Assembly: GCF_019970065.1 (NCBI RefSeq)
Contig: NZ_JAHXYH010000006.1
Coordinates: 124,001-188,000 of the forward strand
Source of the DNA: Chryseobacterium sp. OSA05B
GTDB taxonomy: Bacteria > Bacteroidota > Bacteroidia > Flavobacteriales > Weeksellaceae
DNA: 64,000 bases
Direction of reading: 5' to 3'
A program made the translations under genes and the position numbers. A model generated the notes under the pieces. It saw nothing but the letters and a program-made list of their open reading frames with translations, searched no databases and was not told where the DNA came from. Below, piece by piece: positions 25,045 to 34,246 of the stretch. Every line of letters starts with the position of its first letter. The stretch's first letter is position 1.

Positions 25045-25550
25045 GCAGTCAAACTGAAACCGCTTTTTTAAAGCTCGTCAACCAGCACAAAGGCATTCTG
25101 TACAAGGCCTCCCGTATCTATGCGGATTCTTTGGAAGACCGGGAAGACCTGCAGCAGGAAATCCTTATTCAGCTGTGGAAATCGTACCAGAACTTCAAGG
25201 GTAACAGTGAATTTTCTACATGGATGTACCGTGTAGCCATCAACACCGCCATCACTTATTTAAAAAAGGAAAAGCAGCGCACCAATAATCAAACCGACGT
25301 GCCGGATCATTTTGAAGTTCAACACGAAGACTACAACCCTTCAAAGGACAAGCAGTTAGAAGTTTTTTACGCTGCAGTTCAGGAACTTAAGGTACTTGAA
25401 AAAGCCGTCATCTTTTATTTCATGGAAGGGATGTCCCACAAAGAAATCGGAGACAACCTGGGGCTGAGCGAAGGCAATGCCCGCGTAAAACTTAACAGAA
25501 CCAAAGAAAAAATACAGCAAATCATAAAAAAATCAGGCTATGAATTTTGA
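25041..25550 (+). CDS. ECF-type RNA polymerase sigma factor
   Basis: Extracytoplasmic-function (sigma-70 family) sigma factor that redirects RNA polymerase. Region 2 spans about residues 20-75, with SLEDREDLQQEILIQLWKS and STWMYRVAINTAITYLKK; region 4 spans about 115-165 with the helix-turn-helix MSHKEIGDNLGLSEGNARVKL. The start is GTG at 25041: the nearest upstream ATG is out of frame, and the reading frame includes all of region 2 only from here. It overlaps the next gene, a membrane protein, by 11 nt, the usual arrangement for a sigma and its anti-sigma partner. Confidence 0.92.
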   Translation: MSSQTETAFLKLVNQHKGILYKASRIYADSLEDREDLQQEILIQLWKSYQNFKGNSEFSTWMYRVAINTAITYLKKEKQRTNNQTDVPDHFEVQHEDYNPSKDKQLEVFYAAVQELKVLEKAVIFYFMEGMSHKEIGDNLGLSEGNARVKLNRTKEKIQQIIKKSGYEF

Positions 25551-26148
25551 TCAATTAAAAGAACAGTGGAATAACGAAGACAGCGACAGCGTCAACATTC
25601 CCAACACCATAGAACAGCTAAAGAAAAGCAAACACCCTATCGAAAAGATCCAGAAAAGTATGAAAGCGGAATTTCCGATGCAGGTGATTGCCGTCATTCT
25701 TATCGCCTTCTTTCCGCAGCAGCTCCATTTTCCGGAATCCCAATATATTATTTACTATACGTCATATGCGATGCTGGTGGTGATCTCCTCTTACTATCTG
25801 TTCGGATTCTATAAATTTTATAAGCAGACCGAACTGTACGACGGAAACACCAAAAACAGCCTCTGGAAAATATACCACGAACTGAAACTGAACATGGAAA
25901 GATACCAGTCTTTCGGATTCCTTCTTCTTCCTCACTTTATGATCACATTAGGATTGGAGTTCTATAATATACTGGAGAAAAAAGGAGAATCTTTAGGTAA
26001 TATGTCAAGTACTTATCAACAGGCTTTAATCATCAGCGTTCTTATCGGAACGTTAGCCATCGTCACCAGCATTGTGCTATGGACAAAATACATTTACGGA
26101 AGAAATGCCAAGCGTCTTGAAAACATTCTGAACGAAATGGATGAATAA
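25540..26148 (+). CDS. Membrane protein, candidate anti-sigma partner
   Basis: 202-residue protein not in a family I can name. The N-terminal 40 residues are soluble (MNFDQLKEQWNNEDSDSVNIP) and could bind the sigma factor. Four hydrophobic segments follow, at about 45-60, 68-86, 123-143 and 168-188, with a basic-acidic tail ending LENILNEMDE. The 11-nt overlap with the ECF sigma gene makes it the likely regulator of that sigma; no known zinc anti-sigma motif (HxxxCxxC) is present. Function inferred from position. Confidence 0.72.
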   Translation: MNFDQLKEQWNNEDSDSVNIPNTIEQLKKSKHPIEKIQKSMKAEFPMQVIAVILIAFFPQQLHFPESQYIIYYTSYAMLVVISSYYLFGFYKFYKQTELYDGNTKNSLWKIYHELKLNMERYQSFGFLLLPHFMITLGLEFYNILEKKGESLGNMSSTYQQALIISVLIGTLAIVTSIVLWTKYIYGRNAKRLENILNEMDE

Positions 26149-26189
26149 TCTTCTGATCCATCTTTTACAAAACAATAACCATGAAACCT

Positions 26190-26222
26190 CAGACCTGATC
26201 TGGGGTTTGTTTTTTAAAAAAA
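26190..26222 (+). terminator. Terminator after the sigma/membrane-protein operon
   Basis: AAACC-T-CAGA pairs with TCTG-G-GGTTT around CCTGA, then a run of Ts from 26211. The CAGA/TCTG core resembles that of the lon terminator. Confidence 0.85.
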
Positions 26223-26266
26223 TGTTATTTATCCCGCTCAAATTTATCTGAGGTTTTATTTTTCCT

Positions 26267-26274
26267 TAAATTTG
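26267..26274 (+). promoter_or_regulatory. Promoter -7 element for pgi
   Basis: TAAATTTG fits TAnnTTTG, about 80 nt upstream of the pgi ATG, leaving an unusually long leader of about 70 nt. Confidence 0.5.
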
Positions 26275-26294
26275 CACATCAGAAATTAAATGAT

Positions 26295-26351
26295 ATGGAT
26301 TTTAAACATTCTGATCCACACCATCATTTTCTGAATCCACAAAATTCTTAA
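26295..26351 (+). CDS. Possible 18-codon upstream reading frame in the pgi leader
   Basis: An ATG-started frame encodes MDFKHSDPHHHFLNPQNS, ends with TAA 3 nt before the pgi ATG, and holds four His among 18 residues. A second, out-of-frame ATG lies at 26290. A leader peptide is possible but unproven. Confidence 0.3.
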   Translation: MDFKHSDPHHHFLNPQNS

Positions 26352-26354
26352 AGT

Positions 26355-27995
26355 ATGCTATCAAAAATAAATCCTATACAAACCACAAGCTGGAAAGCTC
26401 TTGACGAACATTTTGCAGGAAATGACTTTGATTTGAGAAGTCTTTTCCAGTACAATCCTGATCGTTTTAATGAATTTTCTCTACAAAAGGACAACTTCCT
26501 TTTTGATTATTCTAAAAACCTGATTGATTCAAGAACGAAGGAACTTTTACTTCATCTGGCAGAAGAGTGTCAGTTGAAAGATGCTATTTCCAAAATGTTT
26601 TCAGGAGACAAGATCAATGAAACGGAAGGAAGAGCAGTTCTGCATACCGCTTTGAGGGATTTTTCAGATAAAGAGATCATCGTAGACGGTGAAAATATAA
26701 AGCCTCAGATCAGAAGAGTTCTTGACCACATGAAAGTATTCTCTGAAAAAATTATTTCGGGAGAACACAAAGGCTTCAGCGGAAAAGAAATCACTGATGT
26801 AGTGAATATCGGGATCGGAGGTTCAGATCTTGGACCAGTGATGGTTTGTTCAGCTTTAAAGCATTTTAAAACAAGACTAAACGTTCACTTCGTTTCAAAT
26901 GTTGACGGGAATCACATTGCCGAAACCGTTAAAAAACTGAATCCTGAAACGACATTATTCATCATTGCTTCCAAGACCTTTACGACTCAGGAAACAATGA
27001 CAAATGCCAATTCTGCGAAAGACTGGTTCCTGAAAGCAGGAAAAGAGGAAGATGTTGCCAAACATTTCGTGGCTTTATCTACTAATGTTGAGGCCGTTAA
27101 AAAGTTCGGAATTGCAGAAGAAAATATATTTGAATTCTGGGACTGGGTAGGCGGAAGATATTCTCTTTGGAGCGCTATCGGTCTTAGTATTGTTCTGGCA
27201 GTTGGATATGACAACTTTGAAGAGCTTCTGAAAGGAGCTTCTGATACGGACCAGCATTTTCAGACGGCAGATTTCTCAGAAAACATCCCGGTTTTAATGG
27301 GACTAATAGGAATCTGGTACCGTAATTTCTATGCTGCCACCACATATGCAATCCTTCCTTATTCTCAATATCTGGACAGATTTGCAGCTTATCTTCAGCA
27401 GGGAGATATGGAAAGTAACGGAAAATGCGTAGACAGAAACGGTGAATTTGTAGAATATGAAACAGGACCCATTATCTGGGGCGAGCCAGGAACAAACGGA
27501 CAACATGCCTTTTACCAGCTGATCCATCAGGGAACAGAACTTATTCCAGCAGATTTTATCGCTTATGCGAAAAGCAGCAATGCCGTTTCTGATCACCAAC
27601 CGAAGCTTTTAGCTAACTTTTTTGCTCAGACTGAAGCACTTGCTTTTGGAAAATCTGAAGAGGAAGTAGAACAGGAATTGAGAAATGAAGGAAAAAGCGA
27701 TGAAGAAATTGACAAACTGTTAAATTACAAAGTCTTCCACGGAAATACGCCTACCAACTCTATATTATTCAAGGAATTAACTCCTTTTTCACTGGGACAG
27801 CTGATTGCTATGTACGAGCATAAAATCTTTGTTCAGGGTGTGATATGGAATATTTTCAGCTTCGACCAGTTTGGAGTGGAATTAGGAAAAGTTTTAGCCA
27901 ACAAAATCCTTCCCGAGCTTGAAAACAATGAGGCGGTAAGTTCTCATGACAGCTCTACCAACGGATTGATTAATTATTATAAAGGAAACAAATAG
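26355..27995 (+). CDS. pgi: Glucose-6-phosphate isomerase
   Basis: Cytoplasmic enzyme that interconverts glucose-6-phosphate and fructose-6-phosphate in glycolysis and gluconeogenesis. Sugar isomerase segments: [14 protein letters not shown], the signature region [16 protein letters not shown], the active-site loop [18 protein letters not shown], and the PGI signature [17 protein letters not shown]. Length 546 matches the long bacterial form. It is followed after 3 nt by a methyltransferase gene and then folD and queE, all plus strand, probably partly cotranscribed. Confidence 0.97.
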   Translation: MLSKINPIQTTSWKALDEHFAGNDFDLRSLFQYNPDRFNEFSLQKDNFLFDYSKNLIDSRTKELLLHLAEECQLKDAISKMFSGDKINETEGRAVLHTALRDFSDKEIIVDGENIKPQIRRVLDHMKVFSEKIISGEHKGFSGKEITDVVNIGIGGSDLGPVMVCSALKHFKTRLNVHFVSNVDGNHIAETVKKLNPETTLFIIASKTFTTQETMTNANSAKDWFLKAGKEEDVAKHFVALSTNVEAVKKFGIAEENIFEFWDWVGGRYSLWSAIGLSIVLAVGYDNFEELLKGASDTDQHFQTADFSENIPVLMGLIGIWYRNFYAATTYAILPYSQYLDRFAAYLQQGDMESNGKCVDRNGEFVEYETGPIIWGEPGTNGQHAFYQLIHQGTELIPADFIAYAKSSNAVSDHQPKLLANFFAQTEALAFGKSEEEVEQELRNEGKSDEEIDKLLNYKVFHGNTPTNSILFKELTPFSLGQLIAMYEHKIFVQGVIWNIFSFDQFGVELGKVLANKILPELENNEAVSSHDSSTNGLINYYKGNK

Positions 27996-27998
27996 CAG

Positions 27999-28823
27999 AT
28001 GTCTGCATTACGGTCATATTATTATAAACTTCCTCCGGGCCTCAGGCTTTTGGGAAGAAAGATCTATTATTTCCCGATAGACATCTATGACGGACTTACC
28101 GGAAAAAGATCTAAAAACGAGCCTAAGAAAGGGGACATTTATGTAGGAGGCAGTGACTTTATTCCTCACGGGATCCGTCAGGTGAATGCACTGAAAAAGT
28201 ATATTGGCTTGCGAAATACTGACCGGGTTCTTGATATAGGATGTGGGATCGGTAGAACGGCTGTAGCCCTTACCGGAACCATTGACGAAGGAACCTACGA
28301 CGGTTTTGATGCTGTAGAAAAAGGAATTAACTGGTGCAATAAAAATATCGGTCAAAAACATCCGAATTTTAAATTCAAGTTTACCCCGATTTATAACGAT
28401 CTGTACAATACTTTCAGCCAAAAAGCGGAAAATTTTACATTTCCTTATGATGATGCTCAGTTTGACAAAGCATTTCTTTTCTCAGTGTTCACTCACATGC
28501 AGATTCCTGAGATCAAAAGATACCTGAGCGAGATCAGCCGGGTTCTGAACAGCGGCGGACAGTGTCTTGCTACATTCTTTCTGTATGATGAGTCTAAAAC
28601 GGAATTTGGAACGATGCCATTTCCGCACCAGTACGAAGGGTACAGGCTTATGGATGATAAAGTAACTGCAGCCAATATCGCGGTAAGCATTCCATTGCTG
28701 AACCGGATGGCAGCAGAAGCCGGATTAAAAGTAACAACCGTAAAAGGTGGATTCTGGAGAACCGATGTAGAAAAGGAAGGTGCCGATGAATTCCAGGATA
28801 TTGTTGTATTCAATAAAATCTAA
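27999..28823 (+). CDS. Class I SAM-dependent methyltransferase
   Basis: Rossmann-fold methyltransferase of 274 residues. SAM-binding motif I is VLDIGCGIGRTAVAL (about residues 71-85), motif post-I lies around YDGFDAVEKGINW, and motif IV is FDKAFLFSVFTHM. The first 65 residues (LPPGLRLLGRKIYYFPIDIYD) are not typical of a named subfamily. It starts 3 nt after pgi, so it is probably co-transcribed, but the substrate is unknown. Confidence 0.82.
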   Translation: MSALRSYYYKLPPGLRLLGRKIYYFPIDIYDGLTGKRSKNEPKKGDIYVGGSDFIPHGIRQVNALKKYIGLRNTDRVLDIGCGIGRTAVALTGTIDEGTYDGFDAVEKGINWCNKNIGQKHPNFKFKFTPIYNDLYNTFSQKAENFTFPYDDAQFDKAFLFSVFTHMQIPEIKRYLSEISRVLNSGGQCLATFFLYDESKTEFGTMPFPHQYEGYRLMDDKVTAANIAVSIPLLNRMAAEAGLKVTTVKGGFWRTDVEKEGADEFQDIVVFNKI

Positions 28824-28844
28824 ATAAAAGTAAAAAAAGTAAAA

Positions 28845-29729
28845 ATGGCAGAAATTCTTGACGGACTTAAAGTATCCAAAGAAATAAAAGCGGAGATCAA
28901 GGTTGAAGTGGAAAAGATCCTTGAAAGCAAGAAAAGAGCACCGCACCTGGTAGCGATTCTTGTAGGAAACAACGGAGCGAGCAAGGCGTATGTAAACAGT
29001 AAAGTAAAAGACTGTGAGGAAGTTGGATTCCGTTCTACGCTTGTAAAATTCCCAAGTACGGTTTCTGAATCTGAACTATTGGAAAAAATCGATGAGCTGA
29101 ATAAATCTAAGTCTGTGGACGGTTTTATCGTACAGCTTCCTTTACCGGACCAGATCGATCAGGAAAAAATCATTATGGCTATTGATCCAAGAAAAGATGT
29201 GGATGGTTTCCACCCTGAAAATTTTGGAAAAATGGCTTTGGAAATGGACACTTTCCTTCCTGCCACTCCTTTCGGGATTCTGACATTATTGGAAAGATAT
29301 AATATTGAAACCAAAGGAAAAGACTGTGTGATCATCGGAAGAAGTAAGATCGTAGGAAGACCTATGAGCATCCTGATGGGAAGAAAAGATTTCCCGGGTA
29401 ACTCTACCGTAACTCTGACCCACTCTTATACAAAAGACATCGAAGAATATACAAAAAAGGCTGATATCGTTATTACAGCTTTAGGTGATCCTCATTTCTT
29501 AAAAGGAGATATGATCAAAGATGGCGCTGTAATCGTGGATGTGGGTATCACTAGAGTAGATGATGATTCTCCAAAAGGATATTACCTTGCCGGTGACGTA
29601 GATTTTGACAGCTGTGCAGCCAAAGCAGGCTGGATCACGCCGGTACCGGGAGGTGTAGGCCCAATGACCAGAGCCATGCTGATGAAGAACACCATCATCG
29701 CATACAAAACTTCGGTCTATAACGACTAA
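28845..29729 (+). CDS. folD: Methylenetetrahydrofolate dehydrogenase / cyclohydrolase
   Basis: Bifunctional enzyme of one-carbon metabolism: oxidises 5,10-methylene-THF and hydrolyses methenyl-THF to 10-formyl-THF. Active-site segment YVNSKVKDCEEVG holds the catalytic Lys, VQLPLPDQI and PATPFGILTLLERY are family signatures, the NADP site is IIGRSKIVGRPM, and the end reads TPVPGGVGPMTRAMLMKNTI. Length 294 is normal. It lies between the methyltransferase and queE genes. Confidence 0.97.
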   Translation: MAEILDGLKVSKEIKAEIKVEVEKILESKKRAPHLVAILVGNNGASKAYVNSKVKDCEEVGFRSTLVKFPSTVSESELLEKIDELNKSKSVDGFIVQLPLPDQIDQEKIIMAIDPRKDVDGFHPENFGKMALEMDTFLPATPFGILTLLERYNIETKGKDCVIIGRSKIVGRPMSILMGRKDFPGNSTVTLTHSYTKDIEEYTKKADIVITALGDPHFLKGDMIKDGAVIVDVGITRVDDDSPKGYYLAGDVDFDSCAAKAGWITPVPGGVGPMTRAMLMKNTIIAYKTSVYND

Positions 29730-29736
29730 TTTTAAA

Positions 29737-30366
29737 ATGAATAAAGAAGAAGATATTTTATTAAAAGAAGGTAAAATGCTCCCTGTGATGGAGCATTTTT
29801 ACACTATTCAGGGAGAAGGTGCACATACCGGAAAAGCAGCTTACTTTATCAGACTGGGAGGTTGCGATGTTGGCTGCCACTGGTGTGACGTGAAAGAAAG
29901 TTGGGATCCTACACTGCATCCCTTGATGAATGCTGAAGAAATTGCAGAAACTGCCGCGAAACACTGTAGAATTGTTGTGTTGACCGGTGGCGAACCATTA
30001 ATGTGGAATTTAGATATTTTGACTTCTAAATTAAAAGAATTAGGCTGCACTATACATATTGAAACTTCAGGAGCATATCCTTTGAGCGGACAAATCGACT
30101 GGATTACCCTTTCACCAAAGAAAACCGGGCTTCCGAAAGAAGAAATTTATGCTAAAGCTCACGAACTTAAAATGATTATTTTTAATAATAATGATTTTAA
30201 ATTTGCTGACGAACAAGCGGCAAAAGTTTCTGAAAGCTGCAGGTTATATCTTCAGAGCGAATGGAGCAAACGTAATGAAATGTATCCAAAGATCACAGAT
30301 TTCATTCTGGCTCATCCGGAATGGCAGGCTTCAGTTCAGACTCATAAATATTTGAATATCCCATAA
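29737..30366 (+). CDS. queE: 7-carboxy-7-deazaguanine synthase
   Basis: Radical-SAM enzyme of queuosine biosynthesis, converting 6-carboxytetrahydropterin to 7-carboxy-7-deazaguanine. The SAM [4Fe-4S] cluster motif CDVGCHWC sits at C43, C47 and C50, directly after FIRLGG; TGGEPLMW is the SAM/substrate loop and ETSGAYPLSG a conserved segment. Length 209 fits. The genes for the neighbouring steps (queC, queD, queF) are not in this window. It begins 7 nt after folD. Confidence 0.93.
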   Translation: MNKEEDILLKEGKMLPVMEHFYTIQGEGAHTGKAAYFIRLGGCDVGCHWCDVKESWDPTLHPLMNAEEIAETAAKHCRIVVLTGGEPLMWNLDILTSKLKELGCTIHIETSGAYPLSGQIDWITLSPKKTGLPKEEIYAKAHELKMIIFNNNDFKFADEQAAKVSESCRLYLQSEWSKRNEMYPKITDFILAHPEWQASVQTHKYLNIP

Positions 30367-30541
30367 AGATCACTTAGATTCTACAGAGCAAATTTGAATA
30401 AGATTATTTTTTATCCTTATGACTTGTTTTCTTCATGAAGTATCAAAGTAGTAGGACGAAAATTGATAATATTCATCGAATATGAGATATACCATAAAAA
30501 ATATGTACCTTAGCTCTTCGTATCCGTTTAAACACCGATAG

Positions 30542-31912
30542 ATGCAGAGAATTCGATACTCTAGATACCTGAAATCGATTATTATTTTGCTTGACCTTAT
30601 GGTTATTGCATCTATCTTTATATTCTTTTTTATAAGCAGGAATGAAAACTTAAGATACCATAGAGAAACATGGTATGAAAATATTTTTTCTTTGATTCTA
30701 CTGTTTTTGTTCTGGATGCTTCTGAGTGGCAGGACAAAAATTTATAACATTCAGAGGAATCTTACGTATACTTTGTTTTTGGAACGTCTTCTGATTCATT
30801 TCCTGTTTTTTATACTGGGAGTTCTCCTCATCGGAAGGGTCAGCAAAAATGTGTTTTTCAATTCGGATATTTACTGGCTCTCATTTTACCTGTTTTTCTT
30901 TATTTTCCTTGCAAAATCGGTCATCTATTTTACCATCAAATATTTCCGTTCACTGGGGATCAATTACAGAAACGTAATGTTCCTGGGAGAAACGGGTTCT
31001 ACCGAGATCTTAAGGAATATATTTAAAGACAGAAAGGATTACGGGTACCGAATATTCGAATACGAAAGTATCACCATCGAGTCCAATGAACTTGTCAGTT
31101 TCTGGAAAAAGAACGGAATCCATACCCTATTTTTATCCACCGAAAATCTGTTCAATGAAGATATAGAAAGAGAAATCTTCAAGCTGGCGGAAGACAATAA
31201 AGTTCATGTTTCCCTAATTCCGAGTATTACGCAAAGTGATTTCTTCCTTTATGATCTTGGGTATATCCAGACACAGCCGGTTCTCAGCCAGGCAAAATAT
31301 CCTCTAGACTTTTATTCCAATTACCTCGTAAAAAGGACTTTCGATATTGCATTTTCAATATCAATATTACTATTTATCTGCTCGTGGTTATTTCCCATTA
31401 TTGCCCTTCTCATCAAAGCAACGTCCAAAGGCCCTGTTTTTTTTATACAGAAGCGATACGGTTTCCATGAGGAAGTGTTTTCATGCCTGAAATTCAGGAC
31501 GATGATCGTGAATGATGAATCGGCGACGAAAACTACGGAAGAAAATGATTCAAGAATTACAACAATCGGGAAATTTCTCAGAAAAACCAGTCTTGATGAG
31601 CTCCCACAGTTTATCAACGTTCTGAAAGGAGAAATGTCTATTGTAGGTCCCCGTCCACATATGCTGGCCGTAGACAATTATTATAAACCAAAGATCGGAA
31701 GATACAGCTTAAGAAGTATGGTTTCTCCCGGTATCACAGGTCTTGCCCAGGTAAGCGGACTTCGTGGAGATTACGGAGATGTGGAAGTGGAAATGAAAAA
31801 GAGAATCCTTGCCGATACTTTTTATGTAAGGAACTGGAGCTTTGTTCTGGATCTGGTCATTGTTTTAAAGACCGTTTTACTGGTGATCGGAGGAGATAAA
31901 AACGCAAAATAA
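30542..31912 (+). CDS. Polyprenyl-phosphate sugar phosphotransferase (exopolysaccharide initiation)
   Basis: Membrane enzyme that transfers a sugar-1-phosphate to undecaprenyl phosphate, the first step of capsule, EPS or O-unit assembly. Four N-terminal helices (to about residue 145), a Rossmann-like central CoA_binding_3 region, one more helix near 272-292, and the C-terminal sugar transferase domain with KRTFDIAFS, FFIQKRYGFHEEVFSCLKFRTM, DELPQFINVLKGEMSIVGPRP and PGITGLAQVSGLRGD. Length 456 is normal. It stands alone here, away from the flippase at 8.5 kb; sugar specificity is not readable. Confidence 0.93.
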   Translation: MQRIRYSRYLKSIIILLDLMVIASIFIFFFISRNENLRYHRETWYENIFSLILLFLFWMLLSGRTKIYNIQRNLTYTLFLERLLIHFLFFILGVLLIGRVSKNVFFNSDIYWLSFYLFFFIFLAKSVIYFTIKYFRSLGINYRNVMFLGETGSTEILRNIFKDRKDYGYRIFEYESITIESNELVSFWKKNGIHTLFLSTENLFNEDIEREIFKLAEDNKVHVSLIPSITQSDFFLYDLGYIQTQPVLSQAKYPLDFYSNYLVKRTFDIAFSISILLFICSWLFPIIALLIKATSKGPVFFIQKRYGFHEEVFSCLKFRTMIVNDESATKTTEENDSRITTIGKFLRKTSLDELPQFINVLKGEMSIVGPRPHMLAVDNYYKPKIGRYSLRSMVSPGITGLAQVSGLRGDYGDVEVEMKKRILADTFYVRNWSFVLDLVIVLKTVLLVIGGDKNAK

Positions 31913-32028
31913 ATCAAACAAAAGATTAAGATTACAATTGAGGAATCATATTTGCTTCTAAGGTTAAATATACTTTAGGCCTTCAACCGGGCCTTACTTA
32001 ATTAAATAAAAAAGTCTAATTTAGCAGC

Positions 32029-32781
32029 ATGTTAAAAAAGTTTTTTACAGCAGTAGGAGAATACATTATCCTTCTAGGTAAATCCTTGCAGAAACCTCAG
32101 AAAATGAGGGTTTTTTGGAAGCTGTTCATGAGAGAAATTAATGATCTCGGCGTCAATTCTTTTGGGCTTGTGATCTTCACTTCTATATTTGTGGGAGCTG
32201 TAGTCGCTATCCAGATGTTCAACAACTTTGATTCGTCCTCTTTTCCTATCCCGCCATCATTCGTGGGATATGCTACGAAAGCCGTTTTGGTTCTGGAATT
32301 TTCCCCAACCATTATCAGTCTTATCCTGGCCGGTAAAGTAGGATCATATATTGCATCCAGTATAGGAACCATGAGGGTTTCTGAACAGATCGATGCCCTG
32401 GACATCATGGGGGTGAACTCGCCAAACTTCCTGATATTACCTAAAATTTGTGCCTGTGTTATTTTCAATCCTCTCCTTATTGCCATCAGTATCGTTTTCG
32501 GTATCGGCGGCGGACATCTGGCAGGTATGCTGACCGGAAACTGGACTGAAAACGACTATATCGTAGGGATTCAGATGTATATGCCCAATTTATTCGTGTA
32601 TTATGCATTTGTAAAAACTACTGTATTTGCCTTTATTATTGCTACAGTTCCTTCCTATTTCGGATATAACGTAAAAGGAGGATCGCTGGAAGTAGGTAGA
32701 GCCAGTACACAGGCCGTAGTATGGACAATGGTATTTATTATCATTTCCGAATTAATTTTAACCCAATTAATATTAAGCTGA
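32029..32781 (+). CDS. MlaE-family ABC permease
   Basis: Inner-membrane permease of an MCE-type lipid transporter; MlaE-type proteins move phospholipids between inner and outer membrane. About six hydrophobic segments, with conserved stretches GAVVAIQMFN, LVLEFSPTIISLILAGKVGSYIAS, the loop MRVSEQIDALDIMGVN, and the end PSYFGYNVKGGSLEVGRASTQAVV. Length 250 is usual. The stop overlaps the ATP-binding gene by one base (TGATG). The MlaD-like partner is at 13.1 kb. Confidence 0.93.
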   Translation: MLKKFFTAVGEYIILLGKSLQKPQKMRVFWKLFMREINDLGVNSFGLVIFTSIFVGAVVAIQMFNNFDSSSFPIPPSFVGYATKAVLVLEFSPTIISLILAGKVGSYIASSIGTMRVSEQIDALDIMGVNSPNFLILPKICACVIFNPLLIAISIVFGIGGGHLAGMLTGNWTENDYIVGIQMYMPNLFVYYAFVKTTVFAFIIATVPSYFGYNVKGGSLEVGRASTQAVVWTMVFIIISELILTQLILS

Positions 32782-33596
32782 TGATTGAGGTAAAAGATCT
32801 TAAGAAGAGTTTTGGTGATGTTGAAGTACTTAAGGGAATTTCAACTTCCTTCGACAAAGGAAAGGTGAACCTGATCATCGGGCAGAGCGGCTCGGGGAAA
32901 ACTGTATTCCTGAAAAGCCTGCTGAATGTATACCAGCCTTCATCGGGAGAGATCCTTTTTGACGGGAATGATATCAATACGATGACCAGAGATCAGAAAC
33001 AGCACCTGCGTTCAGAAATCGGAACCGTATTCCAGGGCAGTGCGCTTTTTGACTCGTTAACGGTGGAAGAAAATATCATGTTTCCGCTGGATATGTTTAC
33101 CAACCTTACTTTCCGTGAAAAAAAGAAAAGGGTTTTTGAAGTCATAGGAAGGGTACATCTTGATAAAGCCGGCAGAAAATTTCCATCCGAGATCTCGGGA
33201 GGAATGCAGAAACGTGTGGCCATCGCAAGAGCTATTGTCAATAACCCTAAGTATCTGTTCTGTGATGAACCGAACTCCGGACTTGACCCTTACACTTCCA
33301 ATATTATCGATGACCTTCTCCTGGAAATCACCAAAGAATATAATACTACAACCATCATCAATACACACGACATGAACTCTGTGATGACGATCGGGGAGAA
33401 AATTGTATACCTGAGATTGGGAATCAAAGAATGGGAAGGGAACAAAGACGTTCTGATCACGGCAGGCAATAAAAATCTTATTGACTTCGTTTATTCTTCA
33501 GAACTGTTTAAAGAACTGAGAGAATATTTACTTGAAAATAATAAAACGATTGAAAATACAATCACTAAAATAGACGATAATGAAAAAGGTACTTAG
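32781..33596 (+). CDS. MlaF-type ABC transporter ATP-binding protein
   Basis: Cytoplasmic ATPase that powers the MlaE-like permease. Walker A GQSGSGKT at 34-41, signature SGGMQKRVAIARA, Walker B YLFCDEPNSGLDP with the SGLDP D-loop, then the His switch INTHDMN. The start at 32781 (MIEVKDLKKSFG) overlaps the permease stop in TGATG and gives the usual N-terminus; an upstream in-frame ATG only adds residues read from the permease gene. The 3' end overlaps the following barrel protein gene by 17 nt. Confidence 0.94.
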   Translation: MIEVKDLKKSFGDVEVLKGISTSFDKGKVNLIIGQSGSGKTVFLKSLLNVYQPSSGEILFDGNDINTMTRDQKQHLRSEIGTVFQGSALFDSLTVEENIMFPLDMFTNLTFREKKKRVFEVIGRVHLDKAGRKFPSEISGGMQKRVAIARAIVNNPKYLFCDEPNSGLDPYTSNIIDDLLLEITKEYNTTTIINTHDMNSVMTIGEKIVYLRLGIKEWEGNKDVLITAGNKNLIDFVYSSELFKELREYLLENNKTIENTITKIDDNEKGT

Positions 33597-34194
33597 TATA
33601 GCGTTAATCGGGTTTTCAATGTTCGCTTCTGCACAGATTTCACTGGCAGCAAAAGCTAACTTAATATTCCCGACGGGCTCTCCTTCATGGAAAAACATTA
33701 AAGGAACAGTGAATGACGCCATTGAGGGAACAGGAAAGAACAATGCAGGTTTCAACGCGGGTCTTTCATTAAAAGTTAAACTTCCGGGTTCATTCTATGT
33801 AATGCCGGAATTATTCTACACCCATTTCAAAAATGAATTCACTACGGAGAATACTACTTTTGATGTGAAAAGCAACCGTTTAGATATGCCTGTTCTTTTA
33901 GGACATAATGTTTTGGGAGATATGCTTGGAGTTTTCGTAGGACCAGTGGCCAGCTATAATTTAAGTAAGGACAATACCTACAACGATTTTAAGGAAAATG
34001 TTAAAAACAATTTCACGGTAGGATATCAGTTCGGAGCACAGCTTGAAATCAAGAAACTGCTTATCAATGCCAGATATGAAGGGTCATTCAGCAAAGACGA
34101 AAGAAATTTCATCAATAAGGTTTCCGGATCGGAGATCAGATATGACAACAGACCTAACCTGTTCTTAGTAGGTATAGGCTATAAGTTTAAATAA
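33580..34194 (+). CDS. Outer-membrane beta-barrel protein
   Basis: 204-residue exported protein with signal peptide MKKVLSIALIGFSMFASAQ and alternating beta-strand pattern, for example PGSFYVMPELFYTHFKNEF and NLFLVGIGYKFK, ending in an aromatic-terminated strand with K-F-K. It fits the PorT/OmpA-like small barrel class. It overlaps the MlaF-type ATPase gene by 17 nt and so is translationally coupled to the lipid transporter, which suggests an outer-membrane partner. That role is inference. Confidence 0.78.
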   Translation: MKKVLSIALIGFSMFASAQISLAAKANLIFPTGSPSWKNIKGTVNDAIEGTGKNNAGFNAGLSLKVKLPGSFYVMPELFYTHFKNEFTTENTTFDVKSNRLDMPVLLGHNVLGDMLGVFVGPVASYNLSKDNTYNDFKENVKNNFTVGYQFGAQLEIKKLLINARYEGSFSKDERNFINKVSGSEIRYDNRPNLFLVGIGYKFK

Positions 34195-34212
34195 TTCGAA
34201 AATAACATCTAT

Positions 34213-34246
34213 AAAAAAACCTCAAATATTTAAATTTGAGGGTTTT
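34213..34246. terminator. Bidirectional terminator overlapping a stop codon
   Basis: CCTCAAAT (34220-34227) pairs with ATTTGAGG (34234-34241), flanked by A7 and T4. The stop codon of the minus-strand gene (34230-34232) lies in the loop. Confidence 0.85.

Noticed and set aside
32721-32780. N-terminal extension of the MlaF-type ATPase from an earlier in-frame ATG
   Set aside because: The extra residues are read from the permease gene; the ATG in TGATG at 32781 gives the standard N-terminus.
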